A DNA stretch of 60,482 bases, taken from positions 1 to 60,482 of the forward strand of contig CAIWCC010000066.1 of NCBI GenBank assembly GCA_903911085.1, in the 5' to 3' direction. The DNA is from an uncultured Bacteroidales bacterium (GTDB taxonomy: Bacteria; Bacteroidota; Bacteroidia; Bacteroidales; Paludibacteraceae). Positions 37,098 to 46,168 of this stretch are shown here, piece after piece. Every line of letters begins with the position of its first letter. Within the stretch, counting starts at the first letter, position 1. Under the pieces are notes generated by a model. It saw nothing but the letters and a program-made list of their open reading frames with translations, was not told where the DNA came from and searched no databases. A program made the position numbers and the translations under genes.

Positions 37098-38531
37098 TTA
37101 GTCAACAATAATTGGTTTGTATTTTGGAACTAAAATTTTCATAACTGACCAACCAATAAGATAGGCAACAGCGCAGAATGAAAAAACAATTGTGTAACCA
37201 GGAGTTTTACTTCCCCATTCAATTAAACTGTAATCGAAGAGCATTCCACTGCCTTTATTTATGAAAAATGAACCTATACCGCCAGCCATACCTCCAATAC
37301 CAACAATTGTTGCTACAGCTGATTTTGGGAACATATCACCTACTGTTGTAAATATATTTGCTGACCATGCTTGGTGAGCTGATCCCCCAACTCCTATTAG
37401 TAATACGGGAACCCAAAATGCGAAATTTCCTAACATAGTTAAATGCCCAAATGGTTGTGCCAACAAGACTAATAATGGAAAAAATGCAATTATCATCATT
37501 GCACGCATCCGCCCGGCATACGGATTCATACCTTTATTAATAAAATACGTTGGGAATTTTCCACCAAAAACAGAACCAAAAACTGTAATTGTATATAAAA
37601 CACCTATTGGTAATGCTACCTCAGCGGGCGACATTCCGTATTCTGCTTTTAAATAAGCAGGTGTCCAAAAAAGGAAAAACCACCAAACTCCATCTGTCAT
37701 AAATTTACCAAATGCAAATGCCCAAGTTTGTTTAAATTTAATTGCTTGAGAGAAGGTCATTTTTTTTACAATAACTGTGTCGTCGGCAACTATATTATCT
37801 ACAATATCATCTTGATTAATATAAGCTCTTTCTGCATCGTTCACTTTTTTGTTACTTTCAAGTGGTTTGTAGAAAATTAACCAAGCACCAAGCCACAAAA
37901 ATCCAACAGCACCTACAACTAAGAATGCTGTTTCCCAACCCCATGCTTTTGCCATAAATGGTACTGTAAGTGGTGCTAAAATTGCACCGACATTTGCTCC
38001 AGAGTTAAAAACGCCTGTGGCAAATGCGCGATCACGTTTTGGAAAGTATTCGGCAGTAGCTTTTATTGCCGCTGGAAAGTTGGCCGATTCACCAAATGCT
38101 AACATAATTCGTGCAATTACAAACATTACCACACTTACAACAGAAATTGTAGATACAATTGTACCAGTTGCATTGGTTAGCCCTGCTGCATTTGGTATTC
38201 CAGTCCACCATTCTGTAGCTATACCGCATAATGCATGAAGCATTGCGGCTATAGACCAAACAGCTATTGCCCATGCATAACCTTTCTTTGTGCCCATTTT
38301 GTCGACAAAACGACCTGCGAATAACATTGATATAGCATAAGCTAATGAAAATATTGATGTTATTGTTCCATAATCGCTATCTGTCCAATGAAATTCATCT
38401 GCCAAAATAGGTTGTAGAAGTGATAATACCTGACGATCAAGATAGTTGATTGTAGTTGCTAAAAAAAGCAATGTACAAACTGTCCATCTATACTGAGTCA
38501 TTTTTTCGTTGATTTTTCCAATTGTACTCAT
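37098..38531 (-). CDS. MFS transporter, hexuronate-type (ACS family, ExuT-like)
   Basis: A 477-residue permease with 12 hydrophobic segments. The N-terminal TTINYLDRQVLSLL with the following SLAYAISMLFAGRFVD is the signature of the anion:cation symporter family to which ExuT belongs. Its position, 3 bases after eda and downstream of kdgK and uxaC, makes glucuronate or galacturonate the likely cargo. The stop is followed by a terminator at 37042-37080. Confidence 0.88.
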   Translation of the reverse strand: MSTIGKINEKMTQYRWTVCTLLFLATTINYLDRQVLSLLQPILADEFHWTDSDYGTITSIFSLAYAISMLFAGRFVDKMGTKKGYAWAIAVWSIAAMLHALCGIATEWWTGIPNAAGLTNATGTIVSTISVVSVVMFVIARIMLAFGESANFPAAIKATAEYFPKRDRAFATGVFNSGANVGAILAPLTVPFMAKAWGWETAFLVVGAVGFLWLGAWLIFYKPLESNKKVNDAERAYINQDDIVDNIVADDTVIVKKMTFSQAIKFKQTWAFAFGKFMTDGVWWFFLFWTPAYLKAEYGMSPAEVALPIGVLYTITVFGSVFGGKFPTYFINKGMNPYAGRMRAMMIIAFFPLLVLLAQPFGHLTMLGNFAFWVPVLLIGVGGSAHQAWSANIFTTVGDMFPKSAVATIVGIGGMAGGIGSFFINKGSGMLFDYSLIEWGSKTPGYTIVFSFCAVAYLIGWSVMKILVPKYKPIIVD

Positions 38532-38534
38532 AGA

Positions 38535-39200
38535 TTATTTTTTTACTGTTTGGATTATTGCCATTGCATCGCTACACAATTTTGTTATTCCAGCCCAATT
38601 CCCAGCTTTTATCATTTCGGCAGGAAAAAGATTTGAACCCATGCCTACACATGCAACTCCTGCATCAAACCAACTTTTTAAATTTGCTTCTTCAGGTTTT
38701 ACACCTCCTGTTACCATTAGGTTTGACCATGGCATTGGAGCTTTTAGTCCTTTTACGAAACCCGCACCTAACACATCGCCAGGAAAAACTTTGCATACAT
38801 CACAACCAGCTTCTTGCGCAAATCCAACTTCGGTAACTGAACCGCAACCAGGTGCATAAGGAATTAGTCGACGATTTGCTACTTTTGCAACTTCAGGATT
38901 GAAAAGTGGACCTACTATAAAATTTGCACCCAATTGAATATATAGTGCTGCAGTAGGAGCATCAACTACCGAACCGATACCCATTATCATTTCGGGACAT
39001 TCTTTTGTAGCATATTTTACTAAATCACGAAATACTTCATGTGCGAAATCGGCACGATTAGTAAATTCGAATACGCGAACACCACCATCATAACAAGCTT
39101 TAACTACATTTTTTGCAACTTCAATATCTTTGTGATAAAATACTGGAACCATGCCAGTTTGGTTCATTGCTGTGATGACTTGAATTTTTGAAAAACGCAT
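38535..39200 (-). CDS. eda: KDPG aldolase (2-dehydro-3-deoxyphosphogluconate aldolase)
   Basis: A 221-residue class I aldolase that splits 2-keto-3-deoxy-6-phosphogluconate into pyruvate and glyceraldehyde 3-phosphate. The Schiff-base lysine is K137 in CKVFPGD and the catalytic glutamate is E45 in VFEFTNR, at nearly the same numbers as in E. coli Eda (45 and 133). Length is normal. It lies between kdgK and the transporter on the same strand, and its transporter junction is only 3 bases. Confidence 0.93.
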   Translation of the reverse strand: MRFSKIQVITAMNQTGMVPVFYHKDIEVAKNVVKACYDGGVRVFEFTNRADFAHEVFRDLVKYATKECPEMIMGIGSVVDAPTAALYIQLGANFIVGPLFNPEVAKVANRRLIPYAPGCGSVTEVGFAQEAGCDVCKVFPGDVLGAGFVKGLKAPMPWSNLMVTGGVKPEEANLKSWFDAGVACVGMGSNLFPAEMIKAGNWAGITKLCSDAMAIIQTVKK

Positions 39201-39318
39201 AATTTTTTATTTTCTATTTTATCAGTTACTATTTTACTAATCATAATATTACTATTTTTTCATTTTGATATTTTCCCCAATTAAAGGCAAATAGCATATG
39301 AAGAAATCGCAATTTGAA

Positions 39319-40362
39319 TTATCTAACTACTCGTCCACTTCCGTCACCGCCCATTAAACCTTCAACTTCGGCTACAGTTACTAAATTGTAATCTCCATAA
39401 ATTGTATGTTTTAAGCATGATGCAGCTACTGCAAACTCTAATGCTTTTTGGTCGTTGTCAGTATATGTTAGCAAGCCGTATATCAAACCACCCATAAATG
39501 AATCGCCACCACCTACACGGTCAACAATGTGTGTAATGTCATAACGTTTTGATTGATAAAGGGTACTGTCGCTATATAGAACGCCGCCCCATGTATTGTG
39601 ATTGGCATTGATTGACCCACGCAAAGTGATAATTACTTTCTTAGCACGAGGAAATTTTGCCATCATTTGTGTACATACCGATTCAAATTCTGCAGCATTT
39701 ACTTCACCGCCAGTATGAGCTACGTCAAATCCTTCTGGTTTGATACCAAAAACTTTTTCTGCATCTTCTTCATTTCCCAAAATTATATCACAACCTGCTG
39801 TTAATGCTGGCATTACTTCAGCAGCTGTTTTGCCATATTTCCAAAGATTTTTGCGATAATTCAAATCAGTTGAAACTGTAACACCCATTTCGTTTGCTAT
39901 TTGAATAGCCTCTAAACATGCATCGGCTGCACCTTGCGATAAAGCTGGAGTAATACCAGTCCAATGAAACCAATCTGCACCTTTCAAAACTTCACGCCAA
40001 TTTATCATTCCTGGTTTGATATCAGCTATGGCAGAATTTGCACGGTCGTAAACGACTTTACTTGCACGAGCTACTGCACCTGTTTCAAGGAAATATATTC
40101 CAACACGATCACCACCACGAAGAATCTCTTTTGTTCCTACGCCATATTTACGAAGGTTCATAATGCATGATTCGGCAATGTCATTTTTTGGTAATCGTGA
40201 CACAAATTCAGTTTCCATTCCGTAATTTGCTAAAGAAACTGCTACATTAGCCTCTCCACCACCAAATGTGGCATTGAAATGTGTTGATTGACTAAAACGC
40301 TCGAAACCTGGTGTGGCCAATCGAAGCATGATTTCTCCAAAAGTTACAATTTTTTTACTCAT
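39319..40362 (-). CDS. kdgK: 2-keto-3-deoxygluconate kinase (PfkB family)
   Basis: A 347-residue carbohydrate kinase. The N-terminal FGEIMLRL and FGGGEANVAVSLA segments match the PfkB substrate lid, and VDRVGGGDSFMGGL is the ATP/anion-hole motif with the catalytic aspartate. It phosphorylates KDG to KDPG, the substrate of the adjacent eda product. A near-consensus promoter lies just upstream, so kdgK-eda-transporter can be expressed apart from uxaC. Confidence 0.92.
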   Translation of the reverse strand: MSKKIVTFGEIMLRLATPGFERFSQSTHFNATFGGGEANVAVSLANYGMETEFVSRLPKNDIAESCIMNLRKYGVGTKEILRGGDRVGIYFLETGAVARASKVVYDRANSAIADIKPGMINWREVLKGADWFHWTGITPALSQGAADACLEAIQIANEMGVTVSTDLNYRKNLWKYGKTAAEVMPALTAGCDIILGNEEDAEKVFGIKPEGFDVAHTGGEVNAAEFESVCTQMMAKFPRAKKVIITLRGSINANHNTWGGVLYSDSTLYQSKRYDITHIVDRVGGGDSFMGGLIYGLLTYTDNDQKALEFAVAASCLKHTIYGDYNLVTVAEVEGLMGGDGSGRVVR

Positions 40363-40409
40363 TGTTTTCTCTTTGTTTTTGTATAATTATTTATCTGTTT
40401 TTGGTTGAC

Positions 40410-40441
40410 CAAAAGTACTGCTTTTTATTGAATCATACAAA
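40410..40441 (-). promoter_or_regulatory. Promoter of the kdgK operon
   Basis: On the minus strand TTTG (40438-40441), a 20-base spacer and TACTTTTG (40410-40417) match both promoter elements. The -7 box lies 48 bases before the kdgK ATG. Confidence 0.78.
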
Positions 40442-40510
40442 AAATAATTCTTAAAATATGCATTAATTTTGATAAACTAAACAATTTCTGTCGTGAAATA
40501 TGTATATATA

Positions 40511-41917
40511 TTAGAAATTAAAGAATGTTTTTGCATTATTGTAACTAATATCTTCCACCATTTTTCCAACAAAATCTAATTCTTGATGTGGTAACAAGCC
40601 ATTTTCAATATCGTTTCCTATTAAATTACACAAGGTGCGACGGAAATACTCATGACGTGGATAAGAGAGGAAACTGCGTGAATCGGTTAACATGCCAACA
40701 AAACGACTTAATAAACCAAGTACTGAAAGCGAATTAAGTTGTTTCTCCATTCCATCTTTTTGATCTAAAAACCACCAACCAGACCCAAATTGTATTTTGC
40801 CTGCCACTGTTCCATCCTGAAAATTACCTATCATAGTGGCAATCATTTCATTGTCAGAAGGATTTAAATTATATAGAATGGTTTTTGTTAATTTGTTTTG
40901 AGAGTCAAGTCTATTTAAAAATTTCGATAAAGCCTTGGCTGTATTAAAGGTTCCTATTGAATCGAAACCTGTATCAGGGCCTAATTGATTGAATAATCGA
41001 GTGTTGTTATTACGAATTGTTCCGTAATGAAATTGCTGTGTCCAACCTTTTTCCCAGTCCATTTCCGCAAAAATAACCATCATTGCTGATTTGAATTTTA
41101 GTATCTCTGATTGTGTCAGATCTTGCCCTGAGAATGATTTGTTGAATATGGCTTTGATTTCAGAATCTGTATAATCTTCTGCATAAAATTCTTCAATACC
41201 ATGATCGGATAATTTGCAACCCATTTCTGCAAAGAAATCCTGACGTTTACGTAATGCCAATATCAAATCATCGAAATTTGAAATACTAATACCTGAAACT
41301 TGCGCCAATTGTTCTACATAAGCTTTGAATGCTAACGAGTTCTCAACTGCCATAGCTTTATCTGGACGCCATGTTGGAAGCATTTTTACTTCAAAACCGT
41401 CATTTTTTGTTTTAATATGATGCTCAAGTGAGTCAATCGGATCATCGGTAGTACAAACTGCTTCAACTTTATATTTACGCATCAAATTACGTGCAGAATA
41501 TTCTGGAGTTTGTAATTTGGCAGTGCATTCTTCATAAATTTCACGGGCAGTAGCAGGCGAAAGTAATTTTTCTATTCCAAAAGCAGTTTTAAGTTCCAGA
41601 TGCGTCCAATGATAAAGTGGATTACGCATCGTATAAGGTACTGTTTCAGCCCATTTCTCAAATTTTTCCCAATCTGACGTGTCTTTTCCTGTAATGAATC
41701 TTTCGTCAATGCCATTGGTTCTCAAAGCGCGCCATTTATAATGATCACCCCCTAACCAAGCTTCTGTTATAGTTTTAAATTGATGATCGTTAGCCACCAT
41801 TGATGGAACTAAATGACAGTGATAGTCAATTACTGGCATTTTTGAAGCGTGTTCGTGATAAAGTTTTTGAGCTGTTGGGCTTTGCAACAAGAAGTTTTCG
41901 TCTAAAAAGTTTTTCAT
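40511..41917 (-). CDS. uxaC: Glucuronate/galacturonate isomerase
   Basis: A 468-residue uronate isomerase, converting D-glucuronate to fructuronate and D-galacturonate to tagaturonate. The N-terminal VIDYHCHLVP supplies the paired metal-binding histidines of the amidohydrolase-like barrel, and the C-terminal region with MLTDSRSFLSYPRHEYFRR is typical of UxaC. Length is standard. It is first in the hexuronate cluster; 148 bases with a separate promoter separate it from kdgK. The reductase and dehydratase steps (UxaB/UxuB, UxaA/UxuA) are not in the window. Confidence 0.95.
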   Translation of the reverse strand: MKNFLDENFLLQSPTAQKLYHEHASKMPVIDYHCHLVPSMVANDHQFKTITEAWLGGDHYKWRALRTNGIDERFITGKDTSDWEKFEKWAETVPYTMRNPLYHWTHLELKTAFGIEKLLSPATAREIYEECTAKLQTPEYSARNLMRKYKVEAVCTTDDPIDSLEHHIKTKNDGFEVKMLPTWRPDKAMAVENSLAFKAYVEQLAQVSGISISNFDDLILALRKRQDFFAEMGCKLSDHGIEEFYAEDYTDSEIKAIFNKSFSGQDLTQSEILKFKSAMMVIFAEMDWEKGWTQQFHYGTIRNNNTRLFNQLGPDTGFDSIGTFNTAKALSKFLNRLDSQNKLTKTILYNLNPSDNEMIATMIGNFQDGTVAGKIQFGSGWWFLDQKDGMEKQLNSLSVLGLLSRFVGMLTDSRSFLSYPRHEYFRRTLCNLIGNDIENGLLPHQELDFVGKMVEDISYNNAKTFFNF

Positions 41918-42463
41918 TTGATAATGTTTTTATGATAATTTGCTTTCAATTATTCTAGCTTTGATATTTAAATTGATTTTGTGTTGGCAATAATATGCCT
42001 TTTTTTTGTAAATCAGGATAAGACTTGCGTTGTTATTTGATTTAATTTTTTTTGAATAAATAAAATCTTGAAAGCGAAAAAAAATAATTTGTTATATAGT
42101 GCAGTACACTAATTACTTAAATGAATTTGAATGCGAAATTTTATTTTCCGTGTTCGCACACAAAGATACAATTATTTTTCAAAATACAAAACATTTTGTT
42201 GTTTGCAATTTAAATTATGTGTGTAACTGATTGAAGAAATACTTATTTTGATTATGAATTGATTTGAAATATATAACCTTTTAGTCCCCCTTTTTTTTAT
42301 TTAGCAATTTTAATATTTCGTTTTATAGAGAAACTTTATAGAATAATATTGTGTAAAAAACGTGAAGAAATTTGATCTGTCGTATATCATAAATGTAACT
42401 TGTACATACAAAAAAAAAGTCCAAAAAATTAATTTTGGACTTTTTTTGTATCATTTGTGCTAT
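41918..42463. other. 546-bp intergenic region upstream of uxaC
   Basis: No gene is seen. On the minus strand TATCTTTG (42171-42178) is a possible -7 box for uxaC, giving a leader of about 250 bases; no matching -33 element was found. The right end holds the terminator of the zinc-ribbon gene. Confidence 0.4.
42412..42447 (-). terminator. Terminator of the Nif3-zinc ribbon operon
   Basis: AAAAAAAGTCCAAAA and TTTTGGACTTTTTTT pair around a short AT loop. It lies 17 bases past the zinc-ribbon stop codon in the minus direction. Confidence 0.85.
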
Positions 42464-43237
42464 TTAAATTTCAATTGCAGGTAAAAACCCAGCTAATTCT
42501 TGATCGACTAAAATTCGACCACAGTATTCACATACAATGATTTTCTTTCTAAGACGAATGTCTAATTGACGCTGAGCAGGAATTTTATTGAAACACCCAC
42601 CACACGCATCGCGTTGAACATAAACCACTGCTAAGCCATTGCGAGCATTTTTGCGAATTCGTTTAAAAGCCGTTACCAAACGTGGCTCTATTAACGATTC
42701 GATTTGTTTCGCATTTTCGCGAAGTTTTTCTTCTTCGTGTTTTGTTTCAGAAACAATTTCGTTAAGTTCACCTTTTTTTAAATCTAAATCTAACTTTCTT
42801 TCAGTTAATTGTTCCGAACTTGATTTCTGCTCTGCTATTTTACTTTCGTGAGCAGCTGTAAATTCACGAATTCTTTTTTCGCAAAGTTCAATCTCTAATG
42901 ATTGAAATTCGATTTCTTTTGATAAATTGTCGTATTCGCGGTTATTACGTACGTTTTCTTGTTGCTCTTTGTATTTAGCAATCTTTATACGAGCCTCTTC
43001 TATTTCAATTTTTTTACTCGAAATAATGGTTGAAATTTCAGAAATTTCAGTTTTGAAATTGTCCATACGGGTATTTAGACCTATAATTTCGTCTTCTAAA
43101 TCTTGTACTTCTAATGGTAATTCACCACGCAAGATTTTAATTTCATCTATTTTTGAAACCGCTTTTTGAAGATCATAAAGAGCTTTTAATTTCTCTTCAA
43201 CGGTGATTTCTTTTTCTACTTTTAATTCTGTAGCCAT
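42464..43237 (-). CDS. C4-type zinc ribbon coiled-coil protein (DUF164 family)
   Basis: A 257-residue protein. Residues about 10-190 form a long antiparallel coiled coil (heptad-rich, Glu/Lys), and the C-terminal 60 residues form a zinc ribbon with CGGC and CEYCG as the four ligands, separated by an RQLDIRLRKK helix. Members of this family are encoded next to Nif3-like proteins across Bacteroidota and elsewhere; the exact role is not settled, though RNA or DNA association is often proposed. It follows the Nif3-like gene by 5 bases. Confidence 0.88.
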   Translation of the reverse strand: MATELKVEKEITVEEKLKALYDLQKAVSKIDEIKILRGELPLEVQDLEDEIIGLNTRMDNFKTEISEISTIISSKKIEIEEARIKIAKYKEQQENVRNNREYDNLSKEIEFQSLEIELCEKRIREFTAAHESKIAEQKSSSEQLTERKLDLDLKKGELNEIVSETKHEEEKLRENAKQIESLIEPRLVTAFKRIRKNARNGLAVVYVQRDACGGCFNKIPAQRQLDIRLRKKIIVCEYCGRILVDQELAGFLPAIEI

Positions 43238-43242
43238 ATTGA

Positions 43243-44337
43243 TTACAAATAATTTATTGGATTGGTATTAATGCCTGAAATTTGGACTGCAAATGTAGTC
43301 ATTTTTTTTGTAATTATCTCAAAAAAAATCTCTTTTGTGAACTGTTCACTTTCATAATGCCCAATATCGGCGATGATTATACTTTTTTCTGCTTCAAAAA
43401 AATCGTGATATTTAAAATCTCCTGATAAATAAATATCCGCTTTTTCGGTTAAAGCTGTTTTTAATAATGAACTCCCTGATCCTCCGCATAAAGCTACACG
43501 TTTAATTTTATGACCTAGAAGTTGCGTATGTTTTATGGTTGGCAGATTAAATATCTCTTTTATTCGTTTCAAAAAATCAATTTCATCTTCTTCGATACTT
43601 AATTCACCAATAATTCCAGCTCCAATTTCTTTCCATGCATTATTGATTGGTACGAAATCATAGGCAGTTTCTTCGTAAGGATGTACTTTTAGTAAAGCCC
43701 TGAGAACTTTATCTTTTAAAAAACTTGGAAGAATTACCTCTATTCGTGTTTCTGCTTCAGAATGAAATTGATTTATGTCACCGACAAAAGGTAAAGCTTG
43801 TTCATTCGGTTTAAAAGTACCAATACCATCACTGTTAAAACTGCATGATTCATAGTTTCCAAGTTTGCCTGCACCTGCATTAAACAACGCCTCACGAACT
43901 GAATAAGTGTGAAGTTTTGGTACAAAAGTGACAAGTTTTAACAATGAACCTTGTTTTGGAAGTAATATTCGTTGATTTATTAAACCAATTTTATCAGCAA
44001 TTTTGCCATTAACTCCATTCAATACATTATCTAAGTTGGTATGAGCAGCATAAATTGCCACATCGTTTTTGATAGCAGCAATTACGCAACACTCAATTTC
44101 GTTTTGTCCAATAATTCGCGTTAAACCTTTAAAAATGAGTGGATGATGAGAAATTATTAGATTGTATTTTTTTTGAATTGCTTCGTTTATAATTTCTAAC
44201 GTAATATCAATACAAATCAAAATTCCTGAAACTTCCATTTGAGAATTACCTACAAGTAAGCCAGCATTGTCATAACTCTCTTGCAGTGACAACGGTGCTA
44301 CTTCTTCGATAATATTACAAATGGTTCTAACATTCAT
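43243..44337 (-). CDS. Nif3-like dinuclear metal center protein
   Basis: A 364-residue Nif3/YbgI/YqfO family protein. Metal-ligand segments SHHPLIFKG and AAHTNLDNV lie in the first third, and a late ADIGHYESEQF supplies the remaining ligands. The middle of the protein (about 130-230) is the PII-like insert found in the long YqfO form. These proteins form hexameric toroids; the biochemical role is unresolved (GTP cyclohydrolase-like annotations are unreliable). Its start is at 44337, with the zinc-ribbon gene 5 bases downstream. Confidence 0.9.
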   Translation of the reverse strand: MNVRTICNIIEEVAPLSLQESYDNAGLLVGNSQMEVSGILICIDITLEIINEAIQKKYNLIISHHPLIFKGLTRIIGQNEIECCVIAAIKNDVAIYAAHTNLDNVLNGVNGKIADKIGLINQRILLPKQGSLLKLVTFVPKLHTYSVREALFNAGAGKLGNYESCSFNSDGIGTFKPNEQALPFVGDINQFHSEAETRIEVILPSFLKDKVLRALLKVHPYEETAYDFVPINNAWKEIGAGIIGELSIEEDEIDFLKRIKEIFNLPTIKHTQLLGHKIKRVALCGGSGSSLLKTALTEKADIYLSGDFKYHDFFEAEKSIIIADIGHYESEQFTKEIFFEIITKKMTTFAVQISGINTNPINYL

Positions 44338-44435
44338 AAGTTAATGGGCTGATTTGCATTTCAAATAAAAGAAATGATTATGAAATTTGACTCGTTGTTT
44401 AAATGACTATTAATGAACATATTAGTCAAAAATGT

Positions 44436-44858
44436 CTATGCATTTTCAGATACTTGATTTTTTTCATCCTCATTTACAAATTCTGTTATCTTGGCATTTG
44501 TAAGGATATTATACCACGAAATTAATTTGCGGATATCGCTTGGGTAAACTCTGTCCTTGTCATATTCTGGAAGCACTTCTAACATGAATTTTCGAAGAAT
44601 ATCGTTTGATGCTTTTGTGTCAATTGAACAAATTGCACCATTCTCTTTGATTTTTACACTTTCAAGTACTTGACTTAGTGGAACTTCTGTGTCCTCAGTG
44701 AAAATAGCAATGTCACCTAAAGATACTACTTTGTCTTTAGTGTATGCTGGAATGCGTTTGCCATCAAGCAATGACTCTACAATTAGCATGTTTTTTCCTT
44801 GCGAAATGAGTTTGAAAAGTCCTGATTTTCCAGGAATTGATAAAATGTCCTTTAACAT
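44436..44858 (-). CDS. DUF5606-type conserved protein
   Basis: A 140-residue soluble protein conserved in Bacteroidota. The N-terminus, LKDILSIPGKSGLFKL followed by VESLLDGKRIPAY, is what I recognise as DUF5606. The role is unknown; there are no catalytic motifs, signal or membrane segments. It lies between hisA and the Nif3-like gene in the same direction, with gaps of about 100-130 bases, so co-transcription with either is possible but unproven. Confidence 0.8.
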   Translation of the reverse strand: MLKDILSIPGKSGLFKLISQGKNMLIVESLLDGKRIPAYTKDKVVSLGDIAIFTEDTEVPLSQVLESVKIKENGAICSIDTKASNDILRKFMLEVLPEYDKDRVYPSDIRKLISWYNILTNAKITEFVNEDEKNQVSENA

Positions 44859-44992
44859 AATGATTTGTATTCTTTTATTTTTATTTTTTCAAGAAAATGT
44901 CAGATATTCAAAATAGATAAAATATCATCTATATTAATAATTTCAATCTAAAGTAGATAAATGTTAGCTTATTGACTAAATGAATAATGATC

Positions 44993-45721
44993 TTAATTAT
45001 TGATTAAAAATTTTCTAAGTTCATTTAATTTTATTCGACCTTCGTAAATGGCTTTTCCTGTAATTACTGCTGGTATTGAAGCTTCTTGAAGTTGCTCAAT
45101 ATCTGCTATTGAACTTACACCTCCACTTGCAATGATATAAATATCAGGATGTTGATTGAGTATTTTTTTATATAGTTCAATTGCTGGTCCCTGTAACATA
45201 CCATCTTTACTAATGTCGGTACATATAATTTTGTCTATGCCTTCCGAAATATAGGTTTTAATAAATGGCATTAAATCTAGGTCAGTGGTTTCAATCCAAC
45301 CACCAACTGCAATTTTTTCATTTTTCACATCAGCACCCAAAATAATTTTTTCTTTTCCGTATTTTAAAATCCAAGACGAAAAAATATCTTTGTTTTTGAC
45401 AGCAATACTACCACCAGTTACCATTGCTGCACCACATTCGAAAGCAATTCGTAAATCGTCATCTGATTTTAATCCACCGCCAAAATCAACTATCAAATTT
45501 GTTGCATTCGTAATCGATTCTAATACTTTATGATTTACAATATGATGAGCTTTGGCACCATCGAGGTCAACTAAGTGTAAGCGTCGAATTCCTGTATAGG
45601 CAAACATTTTTGCTACCTCAAGTGGGTTTTCGTTATAAATGATTTTTTGAGAATAATCTCCTTGGGATAGACGAACACATTTTCCATCTATTAAGTCGAT
45701 GGCAGGTATAATTTCAATCAC
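44993..45721 (-). CDS. hisA: HisA, ProFAR isomerase (histidine biosynthesis)
   Basis: A 242-residue (beta-alpha)8 isomerase acting at the fourth step of histidine biosynthesis. The N-terminal [15 protein letters not shown] with catalytic Asp8, the LVDLDGA strand, and the second-half [14 protein letters not shown] with the second catalytic aspartate are all present. HisA and the similar HisF are told apart by the PAIDL start. No other his gene is in the window, although hisA usually sits with hisH, hisF and hisI. It has its own near-perfect promoter. Confidence 0.94.
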   Translation of the reverse strand: MIEIIPAIDLIDGKCVRLSQGDYSQKIIYNENPLEVAKMFAYTGIRRLHLVDLDGAKAHHIVNHKVLESITNATNLIVDFGGGLKSDDDLRIAFECGAAMVTGGSIAVKNKDIFSSWILKYGKEKIILGADVKNEKIAVGGWIETTDLDLMPFIKTYISEGIDKIICTDISKDGMLQGPAIELYKKILNQHPDIYIIASGGVSSIADIEQLQEASIPAVITGKAIYEGRIKLNELRKFLINN

Positions 45722-46168
45722 GGAATAAATTTTACTTGTTTGTGTGAAATAAAGGAAATCTAAACATGTAAATGTTTATGATTTTTATTGTTCAAAACTT
45801 TCTGCAAAAGTACTTAAAAATAAGGAATTACCAAATTTATATTATAAATCGAATAAACAGAAAATTGTAAAACTGTAAAAAAATAATTATTTTCAGACCT
45901 AAAATAAATTATTTGGGGATATTTTGTTTAATTTTTCGATGACATTAATGAACAATTCATCTTTTTGTGAGACATATAAACAATGATAATGAGTGCATTT
46001 GACTTTTAATTTCTAAATAGTCAAATGATATTAAAATTTCTAAGCAAGGTAAATGCTAATTGTTTGTTTATAAGTCTTATATTATAGTCAGAATAAGATT
46101 CTATTGAATTAATATGATATTATTCAAGCGATTTATTGATTTAAACTAAAAAAATAATTTTATGAAAA
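45722..46168. other. 447-bp intergenic region between dnaA and hisA
   Basis: No gene is seen. It contains the hisA promoter (45805-45835). An almost purely A/T inverted repeat at 46143-46183, matching at 18 of 19 positions per arm, straddles the dnaA stop codon and may act as its terminator. No cluster of DnaA boxes was found. Confidence 0.5.
45805..45835 (-). promoter_or_regulatory. hisA promoter
   Basis: On the minus strand TTTG (45832-45835), a 19-base spacer and TACTTTTG (45805-45812) fit both consensus elements. It would give hisA a leader of roughly 75-80 bases. Confidence 0.8.
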
